Below are positions 58,354 to 64,000 of a DNA stretch of 64,000 bases, one piece after another. Made by a program: the position numbers and the translations under genes. Origin of the DNA: Shouchella clausii (GTDB lineage Bacteria; Bacillota; Bacilli; Bacillales; Bacillaceae_D); the NCBI RefSeq assembly GCF_001598215.1, contig NZ_BCXJ01000005.1, positions 310,001-374,000 of the forward strand, written 5' to 3'. Below the pieces are notes generated by a model. That model worked only from the letters and a program-made list of their open reading frames with translations. It searched no databases and had not been told where the DNA came from. Each line of letters begins with the position of its first letter. Within the stretch, counting starts at the first letter, position 1.

Positions 58354-59301
58354 ATGAAATCCCGCAATCTCGTTACAGCCTGTATGGCTACCGCATTATT
58401 GCTTGGCGCCTGCCAAAGCGAAAACGAAAACAATCCCGATGCTGGTTCTGCTTCTGAACCAAAGACGGTGACTGACGGAGTAGGCAATCAAGTCACCATT
58501 CCTAATCAGCCTGAGCGCATCATCGGCTCTTACTTAGAGGACCCTCTTGTTACACTTGGAGTGACCCCTGTCGTCCAATGGTCCGTTGCCAGTCGAGAAT
58601 CCACTCAAGTGTATTTAGAAGAATACCTTGAAGGAATTGATCCAATTGATTCAGTGCTTCCCCTTGAAGCAGTCATGGATGCTGAACCGGATTTGATTTT
58701 TGCGCCAGGAGAGACAAGCTTGCAAAGCGGCGATTATGAACAATACAATTCAATTGCGCCTACTTATGTATTAGACCAAAAAACAGCCGATGATTGGCGG
58801 GCGGCGCTAACAGAAATCGGCGAAGTACTCGGTTTAGAAGATAAAGCGGCAGAGGCGCTTGCCACTTACGACGCCCGTGTTGCTGAAGTAAAAGAGGCAT
58901 TAAATGAAAAAATAGGCGACAGCAAAGTTGCTGCCGTCTGGGTTATTGGCGGCGATTATTATGTCGTTGCGCCAGATGTAGCTAGTGGCGCTGTGCTCTT
59001 TGAAGACTTGGAGCTAGAACCGGCCAATGCCATCGCTAATCTGCCTGAAGATGCTGGCGCCCACTGGAATCCGATTTCCCTTGAGGCATTGGCTGAACTT
59101 GACGCAGACTACCTCTTCCTTGTAGACGGCGATCCAGATACAATCGAATCGTTGAAATCAGAAGCGATCTGGTCCGGCATTCCAGCAGTTGAACAAGGCA
59201 ACGTGTTTGAAGTTTCAGGTAAGAGCAGCTGGCTTTATAACGGCTACCAAGCCAATATGCAAACAATTGATTCCGTTTATGAACATATTATCGGTGAATA
59301 A
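58354..59301 (+). CDS. Iron-siderophore-binding lipoprotein (FeuA/FecB type)
   Basis: A 315-residue lipoprotein: basic start, hydrophobic run and lipobox LLGAC at residue 20, then a Glu/Asn-rich linker. The two lobes of the Peripla_BP_2 fold show KTVTDGVGNQVTIPNQPERI, VMDAEPDLIFAPGETSLQSG, YNSIAPTYVL and LAELDADYLFLVDGDP. It delivers ferric siderophore to a FecCD-type permease; none is adjacent, and the Fur-controlled permeases at 25464-27526 are good candidates. GAGAGGAC precedes ATG 58354. It is monocistronic with a clear terminator. Confidence 0.92.
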   Translation: MKSRNLVTACMATALLLGACQSENENNPDAGSASEPKTVTDGVGNQVTIPNQPERIIGSYLEDPLVTLGVTPVVQWSVASRESTQVYLEEYLEGIDPIDSVLPLEAVMDAEPDLIFAPGETSLQSGDYEQYNSIAPTYVLDQKTADDWRAALTEIGEVLGLEDKAAEALATYDARVAEVKEALNEKIGDSKVAAVWVIGGDYYVVAPDVASGAVLFEDLELEPANAIANLPEDAGAHWNPISLEALAELDADYLFLVDGDPDTIESLKSEAIWSGIPAVEQGNVFEVSGKSSWLYNGYQANMQTIDSVYEHIIGE

Positions 59302-59315
59302 ACTTGAAATGGAAG

Positions 59316-59357
59316 AAGACTGGACTCTGTTTACCCAACAGAGATCCAGTCTTTTTT
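59316..59357 (+). terminator. Terminator of the siderophore-binding gene
   Basis: AAGACTGGA with CTCTG pairs with CAGAG and TCCAGTCTT, followed by six T. Confidence 0.9.
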
Positions 59358-59440
59358 GGTGCTTATCAGCATTTGAAAGCAATTTTCTCACTCATAGGAA
59401 AAATTGAACTAAAACCTCAGGAACTGTCCGAAACTCCTAT

Positions 59441-60565
59441 TCATTTGGACAATCGAACAAGTGTCCGTTCCAAAAGCAACGATCGCTCCTGAAGGGAATC
59501 GATTTCTACATACTCCTCTTCGCTATGAGGATTGCCGCCAACAGGGCCCATCCCGTCAATCGTAGCAATCCCTAATGCCGATGTGAATGAGGCATCTGAT
59601 CCGCCCCCTGTCGCTGTTTCCGTTAACTGGAGATCGAGTGCTTGGGCTTCCTTTTTAATCAAGTTAAACAGATGGATCGTCTGCTCGTTCCGTTCCATTG
59701 GCGGTCTTGTGATCCCGCCTAGTAACTCAACGGCTGTTCCCTCTACGGTAGGAGTCTCGCATATGCTCTGTATTTTTTTCTCCAAAACAGCTGCTTGTTC
59801 AAGCTTAGAAATACGGATGTCTATACTTGCTTCCGCATAGTCGGCGATTGTGTTGACGGATGTCCCGCCTTTTATTAGGCCGACATTGACATTCGTGCCC
59901 GCTTTTTGGTCAGATAACCCGTGAAGGGCGACAATTTTATGAGCAAGCTCCTCAATCGCGCTTCTCCCATTTTCTGGTTCAATGCCTGCATGGGCAGCTT
60001 TTCCGTTCACTTTCATGACATAAGCGCCGCCGCCTCGCCTTGCTGTTACAAGGGAACCGTCTTTTCGTGCTGGCTCCATGACGAGCACTGCTTTTTTGCC
60101 TTTTGCTTCAGCTTCAATGATCTTTCTTCCCGATGGCGCGCCAATTTCCTCATCGCTCGTCAGCAAAATGGCGATGTTCTGTAAGGCGGCATCATGGTTT
60201 GCCGCTAGCGCAGAAACGGCTGAAAGCAAGGTGACATGGCTAGCTTTCATATCGACTACCCCAGGCCCATAAGCACGGTTACCCTTGATTGAAAAAGGAC
60301 GTTTAGCTGCTGTACCTTTCGGAAAAACCGTATCTAAGTGGCAAAGCAGCAGAATGTTCGGGTCACGTGCTTCTTGATGGGTGATCGTCATATGGTTCCC
60401 ATAGGTGCTTTGTTCATGGATAATCGCGGAAAATCCTAATGCTTTGTATTGATCATAAAGAAAAGAGCCTACTCGGTCGATTCCCTCTTTGTCGTAGGAA
60501 CCGCTATCGATATTTACTAGTTTTTCAAGCAAATCTAGCATGTTTGCTTTGGAATAAGTGCCCAC
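59441..60565 (-). CDS. M20 family metallopeptidase (CPG2-like carboxypeptidase)
   Basis: A 374-residue zinc peptidase. Metal ligands and catalytic residues are visible: LLLCHLDTVFPKG (His and Asp), YGPGVVDMKAS (bridging Asp), LTSDEEIGAPSGR (catalytic Glu pair), VMEPARKDG, and a C-terminal GGNPHSEEEYVEIDS with the last His. The dimerisation domain begins near NGKAAHAGIEPENG. CPG2-like members remove C-terminal glutamate or hydrolyse acyl-amino acids. Start is GTG 60565, about 10 bases after GGGAGG. Possible -10 TATAAT lies near 60757. Confidence 0.88.
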   Translation of the reverse strand: MGTYSKANMLDLLEKLVNIDSGSYDKEGIDRVGSFLYDQYKALGFSAIIHEQSTYGNHMTITHQEARDPNILLLCHLDTVFPKGTAAKRPFSIKGNRAYGPGVVDMKASHVTLLSAVSALAANHDAALQNIAILLTSDEEIGAPSGRKIIEAEAKGKKAVLVMEPARKDGSLVTARRGGGAYVMKVNGKAAHAGIEPENGRSAIEELAHKIVALHGLSDQKAGTNVNVGLIKGGTSVNTIADYAEASIDIRISKLEQAAVLEKKIQSICETPTVEGTAVELLGGITRPPMERNEQTIHLFNLIKKEAQALDLQLTETATGGGSDASFTSALGIATIDGMGPVGGNPHSEEEYVEIDSLQERSLLLERTLVRLSK

Positions 60566-60824
60566 TCGCCGGATTCCTCCCTTACATTACTAACAAATTT
60601 GACGATAGGCTGATAGCCAATACGCCGTCGTGAAACGAAAAACAAACCGTATTTAGACAAGGACAACAGCATCTCATGATCAGCCGGTTTGCTGGCCCCT
60701 TCGCCTTTACATTTCCATTCAAGCAGCAAGACGTTTTAAAAACGATATGGACTCATTATAGCGAAAATAGAACTGCTACTCTAGCAAAACGAGCACGTTC
60801 ATTGCTTGTTTGACATAATGACTG

Positions 60825-60865
60825 AAAAAAAGACCAATGGCACTCATCCCCTAGAGCCATTGGTC
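60825..60865 (-). terminator. Terminator of the purine operon
   Basis: GACCAATGGC (60832-60841) pairs with GCCATTGGTC (60856-60865), with seven T on the minus strand. Confidence 0.9.
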
Positions 60866-60867
60866 AA

Positions 60868-60996
60868 GTTGTAGGCAAACGCTCGGTACGTTGGCGTTTG
60901 CACAAGTCTATGCTTTCGAACAATCGTTTCAAAGCAAGAGAACCGCTGTTCTTGAACGCTCGTCCGAGTCGATCACCTACACTCCTCGTCTAACAA
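60868..60996 (-). repeat. 3'-UTR palindromic repeat copy (pur operon tail)
   Basis: Between the purD stop and the terminator the minus strand reads TTGTTAGACGAGGAGTGTAG (60996 down), about 75 bases further the stem GCAAACGC...GCGTTTGC, then CCTACAACTT, then the terminator. The same parts in the same order are found near 31938-32039. No gene lies in this 140-base stretch. Confidence 0.65.
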
Positions 60997-61006
60997 CGGT
61001 ACTGTG

Positions 61007-63814
<2,808 letters not shown>

Positions 63815-63818
<4 letters not shown>

Positions 63819-64000
63819 TGCTGTTCCCCCTCAACATGCTCGTTTAAAACTTGTTTTACAACCGCCGGATAGAGCGTGTGCTCGACGGCTTGGATTTTTG
63901 CCGTTAACGTCTCCCGCGTCTCTCCTTTGGCAATCACTACTTGCTGTTGGGCGATCACCGGGCCTGTATCCATGCCTGCATCGACATAATGGATGGTTAC
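63815..64000 (-). CDS. purN: Phosphoribosylglycinamide formyltransferase, C-terminal part
   Basis: The last 61 residues of GAR transformylase, step 3 of purine synthesis. The segment [19 protein letters not shown] contains the conserved Asp of the GART active site (VDxGxDxGPxI). The tail [15 protein letters not shown] ends at a TGA that overlaps the purH start. The gene continues beyond the window. Confidence 0.92.

Noticed and set aside
60535-60729. Open frame of 64 codons on the minus strand overlapping the M20 peptidase start
   Set aside because: TTG start without a ribosome site; best explained as the 5' leader of the peptidase gene.

Overview
The window is chromosomal DNA of a low-GC Gram-positive, most likely an alkaliphilic member of the Bacillaceae close to Shouchella (Bacillus) clausii. 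This is an inference from gene content and order. On the minus strand the order purN-purH-purD ... yerA-yerC ... pcrB-pcrA-ligA-camS ... gatC-gatA-gatB-dgkB ... rlmCD follows the Bacillus subtilis pur-to-yefA region, with extra genes inserted. Strong GGAGG ribosome sites, frequent GTG/TTG starts and lipoproteins with LxxC lipoboxes also fit.

Layout. 1-4362 is an AT-rich accessory region. It holds an unidentified partial gene, a MazG-like pyrophosphohydrolase, a broken DUF2075 gene, a PUA/EVE-like-HNH nuclease and the wreck of a large serine recombinase that ends exactly at the 3' end of rlmCD. 4359-13000 is core: rlmCD, a Fur-controlled flavodoxin, dgkB, gatCAB, a DinB-like protein and a lipoprotein. 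13174-18030 is a nucleoside ABC importer (nupNOPQ type). 18032-24192 is camS-ligA-pcrA-pcrB. 24389-27600 is an iron region: a candidate Fur-repressed small RNA resembling FsrA, and a siderophore importer under a perfect Fur box. 27749-36172 carries small membrane proteins, an epimerase-like protein, a penicillin acylase with a homopolymer frameshift, adeC, yerC and yerA. 36489-40299 is the glycine betaine importer opuA with its divergent GbsR-type regulator.

40417-41648 encodes an AimR-like TPR receptor followed by a 43-residue AimP-like peptide, an arbitrium-type pair with no prophage around it. 42026-51945 is a polymorphic toxin island for type VII secretion. It contains a complete YwqH-YwqI-LXG toxin-SUKH immunity operon. 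Downstream of it is an array of orphan modules, most made of a truncated copy of the toxin linker, a different C-terminal toxin domain (often decayed) and a cognate immunity gene. The domains include an Endonuclea_NS_2-type nuclease, a CdiA-CT RNase A-like domain and a DUF6883-like tail.

52278-58210 holds a small membrane protein, an ABC-2 exporter, a NarL-type two-component system and an acetyltransferase. 58289-59357 is a Fur-controlled siderophore-binding lipoprotein, 59441-60565 an M20 peptidase, and 61007-64000 the end of the purine operon (purD, purH, partial purN).

How it works together. Iron limitation should derepress the flavodoxin, the candidate sRNA, the permease/ATPase set and the binding protein. 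The purine genes, the nucleoside importer and the deaminases form a purine synthesis and salvage neighbourhood. The LXG island is a contact-competition weapon with a reservoir of alternative warheads and protective immunity genes.
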